Part shown: positions 44,175-51,115 of the stretch, piece by piece | Position numbering within the stretch: position 1 is the first letter of the stretch | Layout: each line of letters begins with the position of its first letter | Source of the DNA: JAPLJU01 sp036725345 | GTDB lineage: Bacteria > Desulfobacterota > Syntrophia > Syntrophales > UBA2192 | Direction: 5' to 3' | Assembly (NCBI GenBank): GCA_036725345.1 | Contig: DAIMEJ010000007.1 | Location: 1 to 64,000, forward strand | DNA length: 64,000 nucleotides | Translations under genes and position numbers: made by a program | Notes under the pieces: generated by a model | Told to the model about the DNA's origin: nothing | Seen by the model: only the letters and a program-made list of their open reading frames with translations | Database searches by the model: none

Positions 44175-44250
44175 AAAGCGTCATTTCGCAGATAGACTGG
44201 ACGACCTGCCGCAATAGAAAAAAGGCCGGTTCTCTGTGAACCGGCCTTTT
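44049..44250 (+). repeat. 202-bp direct repeat, copy 2
   Basis: Second copy of the 40417-40618 repeat, ending just 9 bp before the tRNA-Phe-derived repeat that starts the next element. High GC in contrast to the AT-rich DNA on its left. Confidence 0.95.
44217..44250 (+). terminator. Terminator after small membrane protein, copy 2
   Basis: Same GC-rich stem as at 40585-40620 (AAGGCCGGTTC / GAACCGGCCTT), with a shorter T run. Confidence 0.9.
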
Positions 44251-44259
44251 ATTATTTTT

Positions 44260-44310
44260 CTGGTGGGTCAGGGCGGAATTGAACCGCCGACACCCGGATT
44301 TTCAGTCCGG
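44260..44310. repeat. attL: 51-bp copy of the tRNA-Phe 3' part
   Basis: Identical over 51 bp to 56243-56293. It contains the CCA end, acceptor 3' strand, T arm, variable loop and anticodon-loop side of tRNA-Phe, and stops abruptly after the anticodon stem. It is the displaced end of an integration at tRNA-Phe. Confidence 0.95.
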
Positions 44311-44375
44311 AAAATACCGTCTTTAACGTGGCGTCACCTGATTTGTTAAAGAGTGCACAAAGAGCAAAAAAAGCG

Positions 44376-44404
44376 TTGAAATTCCGTGACATATATCGTA
44401 TATA
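44376..44404 (+). promoter_or_regulatory. Probable promoter of the integrase operon
   Basis: TTGAAA (44376-44381), 17-bp spacer, TATATA (44399-44404). It is 128 bp upstream of the first gene of the element. The -10 sits in an ATATATCGTATATAT imperfect palindrome that could be an operator. Confidence 0.5.
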
Positions 44405-44448
44405 TATTAACACGACGTCACAGGGCGTGAGCTGACTTATCACAAGAA

Positions 44449-44472
44449 AGGTGGGAAAAAGGTGGGAAAAAA
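44449..44472 (+). repeat. Tandem AGGTGGGAAAAA near attL, candidate integrase arm sites
   Basis: Two direct copies of AGGTGGGAAAAA, with a related AGTGGGGAAAAAA near the right end (56096-56108). Direct repeats close to both attachment sites are typical of lambda-type integrase arm sites. Confidence 0.35.
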
Positions 44473-44531
44473 TGGTCGGGTCATCATGACCGCATACCCG
44501 CCCGACCTGCTTTTCGAGGAGGGAAAAGGAT

Positions 44532-44960
44532 ATGGAAAAAACGAATTTCAGGGGGAGGGAGTGGCTTTATATCGTCGGGGCCGGGAATGACCCGGAGCGA
44601 TCCGGGGAGCTCACCCTCCCGATATTCGGCGCGTGGAAATTGCGGAGGGGTGACACGGTCTATCTTTTCCGGCCGGTGAAAAACGGCTCGGTCCTTTTCG
44701 GGTCCCTCGCCGTCCAGGACGAGATCCTGGATGTCGTCAGGCGAAGCCGAGGTCCCGAGGTCGTGATCGGCGGATCCTTCAAATCCCATGTTCAATTCAA
44801 GACGGACGTGAAGGGTGACGGGCTGCGGCCTTTCGATTATGCGGCCTTCATGGAAAAGGTTTGTGACCGCCGATCGGTGAGGGACATCGTGCGTTTCAAC
44901 GCCACGCCGGCGGCAATCCCTTCCGGGGGCTGCTGCCGGATATTTCAATTCGGGAGGTGA
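44532..44960 (+). CDS. Hypothetical protein with LRxGDxxYLFR motif (paralog of 49707-50174)
   Basis: 142 residues, soluble, mixed alpha/beta. The segment LRRGDTVYLFRPVKNGSVLFGSLAV parallels LRGGDKIYLFRIQDDGHSTPYAVL in the product of 49707-50174, suggesting two distant paralogs inside the element. First gene of the integrase operon, 4 bp before int, with GAGGAGG upstream. Function unknown; it could be a recombination-directionality or regulatory protein, but no helix-turn-helix is evident. Confidence 0.65.
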   Translation: MEKTNFRGREWLYIVGAGNDPERSGELTLPIFGAWKLRRGDTVYLFRPVKNGSVLFGSLAVQDEILDVVRRSRGPEVVIGGSFKSHVQFKTDVKGDGLRPFDYAAFMEKVCDRRSVRDIVRFNATPAAIPSGGCCRIFQFGR

Positions 44961-44964
44961 CGGC

Positions 44965-46275
44965 ATGGATGACGAGCGTAAGGCGCAAAAGGCTGGAAGG
45001 CGGCACGAGGTGAGAGACGCCGCCGGGGATAAAATCCCGGGTCTTTGGTGTTACATATCGAAGCATCGCGAGCACGAAGGCAAAAAGGATAAATGTTTTT
45101 ATATCCGGTATAAATTAGGCAAGACATATCATGAGGAGTGCGTGGGCTGGGCGTCGCAGGGCTGCTCGCCCGAAGCGGCGCAATATGCGCTTGACCAGGT
45201 CAGGAAGTCCATCAAGTATGGCGAGGATGTGGTCGGTCCGAAAGAGAAGCGCCGGCGGCTCAAGGAGAAGCTCGAGGCGAAAGAGGCCGAGGAGAAGCGC
45301 CTCAAGCGGGAGGCCCTCACGTTCGGAGAATTTTTCAGGGATACATACCTTCCGGATGCGCGGCTTAAAAAGGCGGCCGGCAGCGTCGAGCGCGAGGAGG
45401 GACTTTTTCAGCGATGGATCGCGCCGGTGATCGGGAAAACGCCACTGCAAAAAATATCGGTCGTCGGCATCGAACGGATCCGGCGGAACATGATCACGGC
45501 GGGCGCCGCGGATCGGTCGGTTGAATACTGCTTCGCCGTCTGCAGACAGGTCCTTAATTCGGCCAGGGACCGGCGTCTCATCGATGAAGTGCCGGTCGTT
45601 TTCTCGAAGCGGGCGGGATCCGCGGCCCCTGGAGCCTCAAGGGTGACTATGCCGAAGATCGACAACGCGAGCCGGCGGTATTTAACGCCGGAGGAGGCCG
45701 CGAGGCTGCTCGAGGCGCTTCGGGAAAAGTCCGAAGATGTCTACGGCATGACCCTTTTGGGGCTTCGTTGTGGTTGCAGATTCGGCGAGCTTGCGAGTCT
45801 CAAATGGCAGGACATTGATCTCGAGGAGGGTCGGCTTGTGGTCAGGACGGGCAAGACGGCGTCGTCGGCCAGGGAGGTTTACTTCGGGAAAGAGGTCCAG
45901 GAGATGCTGGAGTCGCGGCCGCGGGGCAAGCCGTCGGAATATATTTTTGCCACGGCCTCTGGTAAAAAGCTCGAGAAGGTCAGCAATACATTTCCCCGGG
46001 TGATCAAGGCGCTCGGCTTCAACGACGGCGTCGAGGATCGGAAGGATCGAGTTGTATTTCACACCACGAGACACTCCTACGGAACCTTCGCGTATGGTGC
46101 GGTGCGAGATATTTACGCTGTGTCGAAATCGATGGGGCACAGCACGATCCAGATGACTACGAGATATGCCAAAATGCAGTCGGGGCCCTTGAGGGATGTT
46201 TCGAAGGCGGTCGACAGGGCCTATGAGGTCAAGCCCAAGGGCGGCCAGGTGGTCAATCTTAACGAGAAAAAATAG
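44965..46275 (+). CDS. int: Tyrosine-type site-specific integrase
   Basis: A 436-residue tyrosine recombinase responsible for integration at tRNA-Phe. An N-terminal arm-binding-like region (KCFYIRYKLGKTYHEECVGW) and a core-binding SAM-like domain (LTFGEFFRDTYLPDARLKKA) precede the catalytic domain. The catalytic domain has Arg in CGCRFGELASLKWQDID, Lys in GKTASSAREVYF, HTTRHSYG, MGHSTIQMT and the nucleophile in TRYAKM. All catalytic residues are intact, so it should be active. It lies 650 bp from attL with GGGAGG before the start. Confidence 0.95.
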   Translation: MDDERKAQKAGRRHEVRDAAGDKIPGLWCYISKHREHEGKKDKCFYIRYKLGKTYHEECVGWASQGCSPEAAQYALDQVRKSIKYGEDVVGPKEKRRRLKEKLEAKEAEEKRLKREALTFGEFFRDTYLPDARLKKAAGSVEREEGLFQRWIAPVIGKTPLQKISVVGIERIRRNMITAGAADRSVEYCFAVCRQVLNSARDRRLIDEVPVVFSKRAGSAAPGASRVTMPKIDNASRRYLTPEEAARLLEALREKSEDVYGMTLLGLRCGCRFGELASLKWQDIDLEEGRLVVRTGKTASSAREVYFGKEVQEMLESRPRGKPSEYIFATASGKKLEKVSNTFPRVIKALGFNDGVEDRKDRVVFHTTRHSYGTFAYGAVRDIYAVSKSMGHSTIQMTTRYAKMQSGPLRDVSKAVDRAYEVKPKGGQVVNLNEKK

Positions 46276-46303
46276 GCCGTTGAATCTTTTTTCTATAAGT
46301 GCA

Positions 46304-46500
46304 TTGACAGGGGATTTAGCTCTGCGGTATAGTCTTTCCAGTAAAAGCAAATTAAAAAGCTCTTTCGCAACGGAATATCTTTTAACGGGACATTGAGATT
46401 AAGCGGTCCGGGCAATGGCAAGGTGACGACCCGGACCTTGTGAGAAAAATAGACGGGACAGTCTGAGATGACAGTATCAGGCCGTCCCGTCTTTTTTTTT
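46304..46500 (+). ncRNA. Candidate small RNA or attenuated leader
   Basis: A promoter with consensus TTGACA (46304-46309), 18-bp spacer and TATAGT (46328-46333) is followed by about 150 nt with no ORF. It contains an 8-bp stem GGTCCGGG / CCCGGACC and ends in a terminator at 46451-46500 (AGACGGGAC / GTCCCGTCT, then eight T). Either a free-standing sRNA of about 155 nt or a leader controlling the gene at 46535. I cannot match it to a known RNA family. Confidence 0.5.
46451..46500 (+). terminator. Intrinsic terminator in the element
   Basis: A 9-bp stem AGACGGGAC / GTCCCGTCT with a 24-nt loop followed by eight T. Confidence 0.85.
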
Positions 46501-46534
46501 GGGGAAAAACCAAAAAACCAAAAGGAGGTTTCGT

Positions 46535-46948
46535 ATGAAAAATACCAAGAAGTCCCGGACGCCGGTCGTCTCCGGGAAAAAATATAAATCCATGATCGAG
46601 GTGCCGGAGGCTCAGCCTGGCCTTCCCGAGCCCTCCTGGGAGCCGGGGCCGGATGTGCCGGAGGAGCTCAAGCCGGTCCTTCTTCAAATATGGGCGACGG
46701 TGAGAAAGAAGCCGCTTCACGCGCGAACCGCCCTGCCCGAGGTGACCAACGGAATTTACAACCTGGGCACATTACGCAACCGGGATGCGCGTAAGGTCGG
46801 AATCAAGAACCCCGTGCTCATCGAACGAAAAATTTATTATTCCTCGATTTGGATTATGGAGGACATCGCGTCCCGGATGACCCTGGCCGGTGGCCTCAAG
46901 GGGTCCCGGGCGAAGGGCGCCGGATCTGAGGGTGATCGTGGAAATTGA
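46535..46948 (+). CDS. Hypothetical phage-type protein, possible DNA-binding
   Basis: 137 residues. A basic N terminus (MKNTKKSRTPVVSGKKYKSM) and Pro-rich stretch precede a compact C-terminal region VTNGIYNLGTLRNRDARKVG ... WIMEDIA. The latter could be a small helix-turn-helix of the excisionase or phage regulator type, but this is weak. The start at 46535 has AAAGGAGG upstream. Located between the terminator and the replication genes. Confidence 0.55.
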   Translation: MKNTKKSRTPVVSGKKYKSMIEVPEAQPGLPEPSWEPGPDVPEELKPVLLQIWATVRKKPLHARTALPEVTNGIYNLGTLRNRDARKVGIKNPVLIERKIYYSSIWIMEDIASRMTLAGGLKGSRAKGAGSEGDRGN

Positions 46949-46972
46949 CGGGAAACGGAGGCCGGCGCTTAT

Positions 46973-47143
46973 ATGAACCCCTTTTCGAAACGCCCGATAC
47001 CTTTGAGGGACGAGGGTTTCACGGACACGGCCGGGCGCGGGGCACCCGGACACCCGATCCGGGGAGGTAAAGACGAGAAGATGATCGGCGATAGGTCCGC
47101 GGACCGACAAGGCGGAAATTCCCGCCGCCTTCGCCGATCTTAA
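46973..47143 (+). CDS. Small ORF carrying the 57-bp module and palindromes
   Basis: 56 codons (MNPFSKRPIPLRDEG...). Weak ribosome site. It contains module copy C at 47011-47067 and, after it, the palindrome GGTCCGCGGACC and the inverted repeat GGCGG-AAATTC-CCGCC. It may be coding or only DNA structure. Confidence 0.3.
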   Translation: MNPFSKRPIPLRDEGFTDTAGRGAPGHPIRGGKDEKMIGDRSADRQGGNSRRLRRS

Positions 47144-47169
47144 TCAGGGGCGATACAGGGGAAAGTATC

Positions 47170-47358
47170 ATGCACACAGACAAAAAGACCGATTTCAAGA
47201 CCTCATGCCGTCGACCCTTTGCGACCGCGGCGACCCTGCTCTTTGGAATAATTGTCCTGGCGGACACGAAGGAACAGGAACAGGAGCTCCTCGAGAAAAT
47301 CAGGCGCCGGACTCCGCGATCGTGGTGGCGTTCGTCGTGGCGGCGGAGGAGGTCCTGA
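47170..47358 (+). CDS. Small basic protein with one membrane-like segment
   Basis: 62 residues with a hydrophobic stretch (FATAATLLFGIIVLA, residues 17-31) and an Arg/Trp-rich C terminus. GGGAAAG precedes the ATG. Its stop overlaps the ATG of the replication protein by one base (TGATG), which supports real translation and coupling. No known family. Confidence 0.4.
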   Translation: MHTDKKTDFKTSCRRPFATAATLLFGIIVLADTKEQEQELLEKIRRRTPRSWWRSSWRRRRS

Positions 47359-48047
47359 TGGCACGAATACGAACGATCAAACCATCCTTTTTCCGTCATG
47401 AGGGTTTACAAGAACTCGAGGCGGCATACCCCGGGAAACACCCGATGCTTGTATTTTGCGGACTATGGACCCAGGCCGACAAGGCGGGACGTTTCGAGTG
47501 GAGGCCCAGGCAACTCAAGCTTGATATATTGCCTTTCCTCGACTTCGACATGGAGGGCACCCTGGCGATCCTGGAGGGGGCCGGGTTTGTGTTTAAATAT
47601 GCCGTGAACGGAAAGTATTACGGCGTCATCCCGACCTTTGCCGAGCATCAGCGCTTTTCCGGGAAAGAGGCCCAGGGGGAGCCCCTCTATCCGGCACCTC
47701 CCGAAGGTCCGGAAATAGACCAAAGAGGAAGTATCGGGGAAGCACCCGGGAAGCACCCGGGAAGCACCCGGGAACCCAGGAATAGGAATAAGGAAAGGAA
47801 TGGAAGTATTGCCTGGAGCGATGAGGCTCGCGCCTTCATCGGCATCCAGGCCGAACACCAGGAGAAGTGGTCTAAAGCCTATCCGGCGATCGACCTTAAA
47901 CGAGAAATAGCGAGGGCTGAAGCCTGGGTTGACGCAAATCCGAAAAACAAAAAGTCGAACTGGCCCCGCTTTCTCAATGCCTGGATGAAAAGAGCCCAGG
48001 ACAGGGCACCGGCCAGGGGCGGGGAGCCGTCGCGATGGACAAAATGA
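47358..48047 (+). CDS. Phage-type replication initiator / helicase loader
   Basis: 229 residues. The N terminus MARIRTIKPSFFRHEG followed by LWTQADKAGRFEWRPRQLKL is the hallmark of phage replisome-organiser proteins (the O/DnaD-like group with a winged helix that binds the phage origin). An 11-bp tandem repeat in the middle gives a variable hinge (GKHPGSTREP). The C-terminal part (AWVDANPKNKKSNWPRFLNAWMKRA) is the usual loader end. It is coupled to the gene before and overlaps the next by 13 bp. A DnaB-like ATPase follows two genes later. Confidence 0.8.
   Translation: MARIRTIKPSFFRHEGLQELEAAYPGKHPMLVFCGLWTQADKAGRFEWRPRQLKLDILPFLDFDMEGTLAILEGAGFVFKYAVNGKYYGVIPTFAEHQRFSGKEAQGEPLYPAPPEGPEIDQRGSIGEAPGKHPGSTREPRNRNKERNGSIAWSDEARAFIGIQAEHQEKWSKAYPAIDLKREIARAEAWVDANPKNKKSNWPRFLNAWMKRAQDRAPARGGEPSRWTK
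47740..47773 (+). repeat. 11-bp tandem repeat inside the replication gene
   Basis: Three copies of AGCACCCGGGA. The unit is 11 bp, so a gain or loss shifts the frame. Repeats inside initiator genes often serve as origin iterons. Confidence 0.6.
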
Positions 48048-48361
48048 CCGGCCTATACACGCCCCGGGAACGGCGGGAAATCCTCGCGGGCGCCGCGGCC
48101 TACGACCGGCGGACCGAAGCCGAAATCAAAGCCAGGGCCCAGGGGCTCAAAATCCCGGACCATTTCGGGGAACTCAAGAAGGCCCTGGAAAGGGAAATCA
48201 TCGAGGCGATCCGGTTTTACACGGCCGACATTGGTTTTCTCCTGGGACTTCGGGAAAGATTCGCGACCGATCCCGAAATCCCCGGGACGGTCCGGCGCCT
48301 GGTCGGCTTCGAACGTCACGAAATCGAAATGCTGAAGGAGGAGAAAAATGAAATTGATTGA
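48035..48361 (+). CDS. Hypothetical phage protein in the replication operon
   Basis: 108 residues, highly charged and mostly helical (LYTPRERREILAGAAAYDRR, then EIIEAIRFYTADIGFLLGL). It overlaps the genes on both sides (13 bp and 14 bp), so it belongs to the replication module. GGGAG lies 8 nt before the ATG. No recognised family. Confidence 0.6.
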   Translation: MDKMTGLYTPRERREILAGAAAYDRRTEAEIKARAQGLKIPDHFGELKKALEREIIEAIRFYTADIGFLLGLRERFATDPEIPGTVRRLVGFERHEIEMLKEEKNEID

Positions 48362-49160
48362 GAAGCACAAGCAGCCGATGAACCTCGCGGAATACGACGG
48401 CCCGGATCAGGTCATTTCGTCACATGAAATGGCCCTGGCCCTCAAAAATCAGCCGGAGGCCCTGGTCCGGGTGAAATCCCTGATCCCCTCCCTGGACCAC
48501 GCGATCGAGGACTTCCGCGACGGCGAGGTTATCGCGATCTCCGGGCCGACCAAAAACGGCAAAACCCTCCTCGCCCAAACCTTGACGGCGAACTTTGACC
48601 GGCAGCAGCAGCCCTCCCTTTGGTTTTCCTATGAGGTCACGCCCCGGCAATTCCTGGAACAATTCGGCGCCGACCTCCCGCTTTTCTTTATGCCGAAAAA
48701 ACTGAAGGCACACGCCCTGCCCTGGATCGAGGAGCGGATATTGGAAGGCTTCGCAAAATACCACACGAGGATCGTTTTCATCGATCACTTGCATTATCTG
48801 ATCGACCTCGCCAGAACCCGCAACCCATCGATCGAAATCGGGACGGTGGTCCGATTTCTTAAAAGCCTGGCCGTCCGGGAGGAAATGATTGTTTTCCTGT
48901 TATGTCATACGACCAAAGGGGCAAGCGAGGAGGCCCTGTCCTACGAGTCGATCCGGGACTCCTCTTTCGTCAGCCAGGAATCGGACAGCGTGATCATGAT
49001 CAGGCGAACACCCAAAGAGGGGAAAAACGCCGCGAGGGCTTCCGTGGAATTTCACCGGCGGACCGGCGTCCTGGAAAAAATGATCAAACTGCAAAAAGTC
49101 GGGCCAGGCCTTTTCGAGGTCGCGGACAGGGAGAGTCCTGAGCCGTATTGGGATCGTTAA
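48348..49160 (+). CDS. DnaB/RecA-like helicase-type ATPase
   Basis: 270 residues with the RecA-fold of DnaB C-terminal domains. Walker A is GPTKNGKT at residues 66-73 and Walker B IVFIDHLHYL. A FLLCHTTKG switch and an RDSSFVSQESDSVIMIRR segment are equivalent to DnaB motif H4. The N-terminal DnaB primase-interaction domain is absent, so it is a short helicase or loader ATPase as in several phages and satellites. GGAGG precedes the start. Together with the initiator it suggests autonomous replication of the excised element. Confidence 0.85.
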   Translation: MKLIEKHKQPMNLAEYDGPDQVISSHEMALALKNQPEALVRVKSLIPSLDHAIEDFRDGEVIAISGPTKNGKTLLAQTLTANFDRQQQPSLWFSYEVTPRQFLEQFGADLPLFFMPKKLKAHALPWIEERILEGFAKYHTRIVFIDHLHYLIDLARTRNPSIEIGTVVRFLKSLAVREEMIVFLLCHTTKGASEEALSYESIRDSSFVSQESDSVIMIRRTPKEGKNAARASVEFHRRTGVLEKMIKLQKVGPGLFEVADRESPEPYWDR

Positions 49161-49198
49161 GGGAAAGGAGGAAAAAATCCAAAAGGCGGTTTTACCTG

Positions 49199-49705
49199 AT
49201 GAAAAAAAACACGAACAAGAAAACAAACATCGCAATCCTGAACGGGAACCGGCGAACCCCTGCCCTCCTCGATAAGACCGAGATCGAGAGGCTCCTTGAA
49301 ACCCTTGAGGACACCTCTACGCAGACAAAATTAAAATTGCTCTGGAATGGCTATATCGGCACTCAGTCGAAATTGAATGCCGACCCCTCCGCGAAGCACA
49401 TCCGTGATTTGAGGGTCGCCGAGGATGCCCTGCGGGCCTTCCTGGATGAGATCGGGGAGAAGCCGGCGCCATCCGTGTCGCCGTCGAGGAGGAGGACAAG
49501 CCTCAAGAGGCCCGAGGACGTCAGGAGATTTTTGAGCTCGCTTGTCAACCAGTTGAAGTGGGGAACCGTGGACGTCGCCTCGGCACGCGCCATGATCTAT
49601 GGCTGTCAGGTCTTGCTCGGCTGCATGAGCGATCACTTGCTGGAGCAGAGGGTCTCGGCGATGGAAGTCGTTCTCGCGGAGAAAAATAAACGGGAGGAGG
49701 TATGA
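49199..49705 (+). CDS. Hypothetical element protein
   Basis: 168 residues; basic N terminus and two helical parts (EIERLLETLEDTSTQTKLKLL and VRRFLSSLVNQLKWGTVDVA). No known domain is recognised. The start is the ATG at 49199 after AAAAGGCGG; the longer frame from 49148 overlaps the previous gene. It ends one base before the next ATG (TGAA-ATG), so it is coupled to 49707. Confidence 0.6.
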   Translation: MKKNTNKKTNIAILNGNRRTPALLDKTEIERLLETLEDTSTQTKLKLLWNGYIGTQSKLNADPSAKHIRDLRVAEDALRAFLDEIGEKPAPSVSPSRRRTSLKRPEDVRRFLSSLVNQLKWGTVDVASARAMIYGCQVLLGCMSDHLLEQRVSAMEVVLAEKNKREEV

Positions 49706-49706
49706 A

Positions 49707-50174
49707 ATGGACTGGCTATCATTTCAACCGGTCGTCGTGGGTGACGATGGGGTCGGCATGATCGAGGTGCCGGAGAAAAAGCTCGAGGGGCTGCGAGGCG
49801 GCGATAAAATTTATCTCTTCAGGATCCAGGATGACGGGCACTCGACGCCGTATGCCGTCTTGACCTTCACGAGGCGCGCGGCCTCGTCAAGGGAGGGCTT
49901 CCAGTTTATCGGAGGGCCCTACTTAGGTTATGAGCAGATCCCGTCCGAGATCAAGCCGGACACCCTGAGAAAATTCGACCTTGGTCAATTCAGGCAGGAG
50001 TGGAATTTCGGGCGCACAAAGCAGGGGTTCGTCAAGGTCAAAGGGCAATTCAAAATCGGACCCGGCGAGCTGACGGACGACACCCCCTGCACCAGGGAGA
50101 TCTCCAGGGAGTTGACTAACCTCAACGCGATCCGGGCAAGGGACCGCTGGAAGGGCTCCAGGAGGCGGCGGTGA
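49707..50174 (+). CDS. Hypothetical protein with LRGGDKIYLFR motif (paralog of 44532-44960)
   Basis: 155 residues, mixed alpha/beta. The N-terminal third resembles the product of 44532-44960 (LRGGDKIYLFR versus LRRGDTVYLFR), and the C terminus is very basic (RARDRWKGSRRRR). GGAGG lies 10 nt before the start. Its TGA is immediately followed by the ATG of the palindrome-bearing ORF at 50175. Function unknown. Confidence 0.65.
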   Translation: MDWLSFQPVVVGDDGVGMIEVPEKKLEGLRGGDKIYLFRIQDDGHSTPYAVLTFTRRAASSREGFQFIGGPYLGYEQIPSEIKPDTLRKFDLGQFRQEWNFGRTKQGFVKVKGQFKIGPGELTDDTPCTREISRELTNLNAIRARDRWKGSRRRR

Positions 50175-50534
50175 ATGTATCCCCTGGGAGACAAATGGGA
50201 CCCTGGGGTCCCAGGATGGCAACGATTGTTGTCAAAACCGTGCCAATTGGCACCCATGGGTGTCAAAAATGGGAACCACGGGTCCGGTCGCGGATATTGT
50301 GAACAATTGTTCACATTGCCGGACGGGCTCCAGGAGGCTGCCGGATGGGAAAAGGCGGGAAAACCGGGACGCCGGGCGCAGGCCCTTCAACCGGGAAATG
50401 CCAGAGGCCTTGAGACACGGGGCTTTCGGCGGATCGGGTCCGCGTCCGGCACCGGGATATATCATCCGGGGAGGCCTCGAAAACGTAAACAATTGTTTAC
50501 AAATGTCTACCACGGTAGACACTGCCGGCCCTGA
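50175..50534 (+). CDS. ORF spanning the palindrome array
   Basis: 119 codons directly coupled to the previous stop (TGAATG). The encoded palindromes give motifs such as CEQLFTL and KQLFTN. Because they are palindromes, the opposite strand also encodes EQLFT-like peptides. Residues about 80-100 (RGFRRIGSASGTGIYHP) match the C terminus of the 52214-52687 product (RGFRWIGSIRGTGIEDP), which favours this frame. An alternative plus frame at 50260-50589 is also open, so translation is uncertain and the DNA structure may be the point. Confidence 0.4.
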   Translation: MYPLGDKWDPGVPGWQRLLSKPCQLAPMGVKNGNHGSGRGYCEQLFTLPDGLQEAAGWEKAGKPGRRAQALQPGNARGLETRGFRRIGSASGTGIYHPGRPRKRKQLFTNVYHGRHCRP

Positions 50535-50595
50535 AAATGGTAACCCTGGTTACCAAACGGGGCCCACGGACCCCAAACGTCTCCGATAGGAGACA
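50176..50595. repeat. Array of twelve 7-4-7 palindromes with different arms
   Basis: Eighteen-bp inverted repeats, 7-nt arms and 4-nt spacer, at 50176, 50196, 50217, 50238, 50248, 50270, 50298, 50484, 50504, 50538, 50558 and 50578. Examples: TGTGAAC-AATT-GTTCACA, TGTCTAC-CACG-GTAGACA, TGGTAAC-CCTG-GTTACCA, TGGGACC-CTGG-GGTCCCA. Arm sequences differ but pairing is mostly kept (4 to 7 of 7 positions). Spacers recur (AATT, CACG, CCTG). Most begin TG or CG and end CA. A module of about 57 bp (50418-50474) splits the array in two groups. Confidence 0.85.
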
Positions 50596-50621
50596 TTGCC
50601 GGGCGAGAGAGGAGAGGCAAT

Positions 50622-50828
50622 ATGATTATTTTGGACCCAGTGACCTGGTGCAGGCGAAAACTTTACAAGGTCAAGCACCGCGAGAGGATCCGGGAGATGG
50701 ACAAGGCCTATTATGAGAAGCATCGGGAGGAGATCCTGGAGAGGCGGAAGGCGAGGAGGGCGGCCTTGAGGAAAAAACGCCTGGATAAAGAAATGGAGGT
50801 GGGCAGAGATGGCAAAGAGAAATCTTGA
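50622..50828 (+). CDS. Small basic helical protein
   Basis: 68 residues, almost entirely Lys/Arg/Glu-rich helix (REEILERRKARRAALRKKRL), probably a coiled coil or nucleic-acid-binding peptide. GAGAGGAGAGG precedes the ATG. It overlaps the next gene by 20 bp. No family recognised. Confidence 0.5.
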   Translation: MIILDPVTWCRRKLYKVKHRERIREMDKAYYEKHREEILERRKARRAALRKKRLDKEMEVGRDGKEKS

Positions 50829-51072
50829 GGCGCGGATCGTCGCACTCGAAGAAAAGATAAATCCGCCCCAGTTCGACTGGGGGGCCTATTACGATCGGCT
50901 TCGCGAGGCGGAGGTTGAAATGGAGCTGTCCGTCGGGCGGCCCCCGGAGGTGACGGAGGAGGATCTCCGCGCCCGTGTCGACGCCGGGGATCCTGGCGGG
51001 CGCGATGAGTTTATTGAGAAGATGAAACAGTGGTCGCGGGATTCCAGCATCCCGGGGCATTGGAAAAAATAA
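50809..51072 (+). CDS. Hypothetical element protein
   Basis: 87 residues, acidic and helical (EARIVALEEKINPPQFDWGA; a GDPGGRDEFIEKMKQWS C-terminal part). It overlaps the gene before and ends 43 bp before the next start. Not recognised. Confidence 0.55.
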   Translation: MAKRNLEARIVALEEKINPPQFDWGAYYDRLREAEVEMELSVGRPPEVTEEDLRARVDAGDPGGRDEFIEKMKQWSRDSSIPGHWKK

Positions 51073-51115
51073 AATCGTTTTGCAGAAATCAAAAAACACG
51101 AAGGAGGAAACACGT

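Noticed and set aside
44260..44335. Second tRNA-Phe gene
   Set aside because: Only the 3' 50 nt are present; the 5' half, including the D arm, is replaced, so it is an att remnant.
50232..50522. Minus-strand ORF across the palindrome array
   Set aside because: It stays open because the palindromes encode similar peptides on both strands; no ribosome site, and all element genes read rightwards.
50260..50589. Alternative plus-strand ORF over the palindrome array
   Set aside because: Open, but the 50175 frame is coupled to the previous gene and shares a C-terminal motif with the 52214 product, so it is preferred. Not excluded.
50176..50595. CRISPR array
   Set aside because: Units are palindromes with differing sequence, irregular spacing and no constant repeat; no cas genes nearby.
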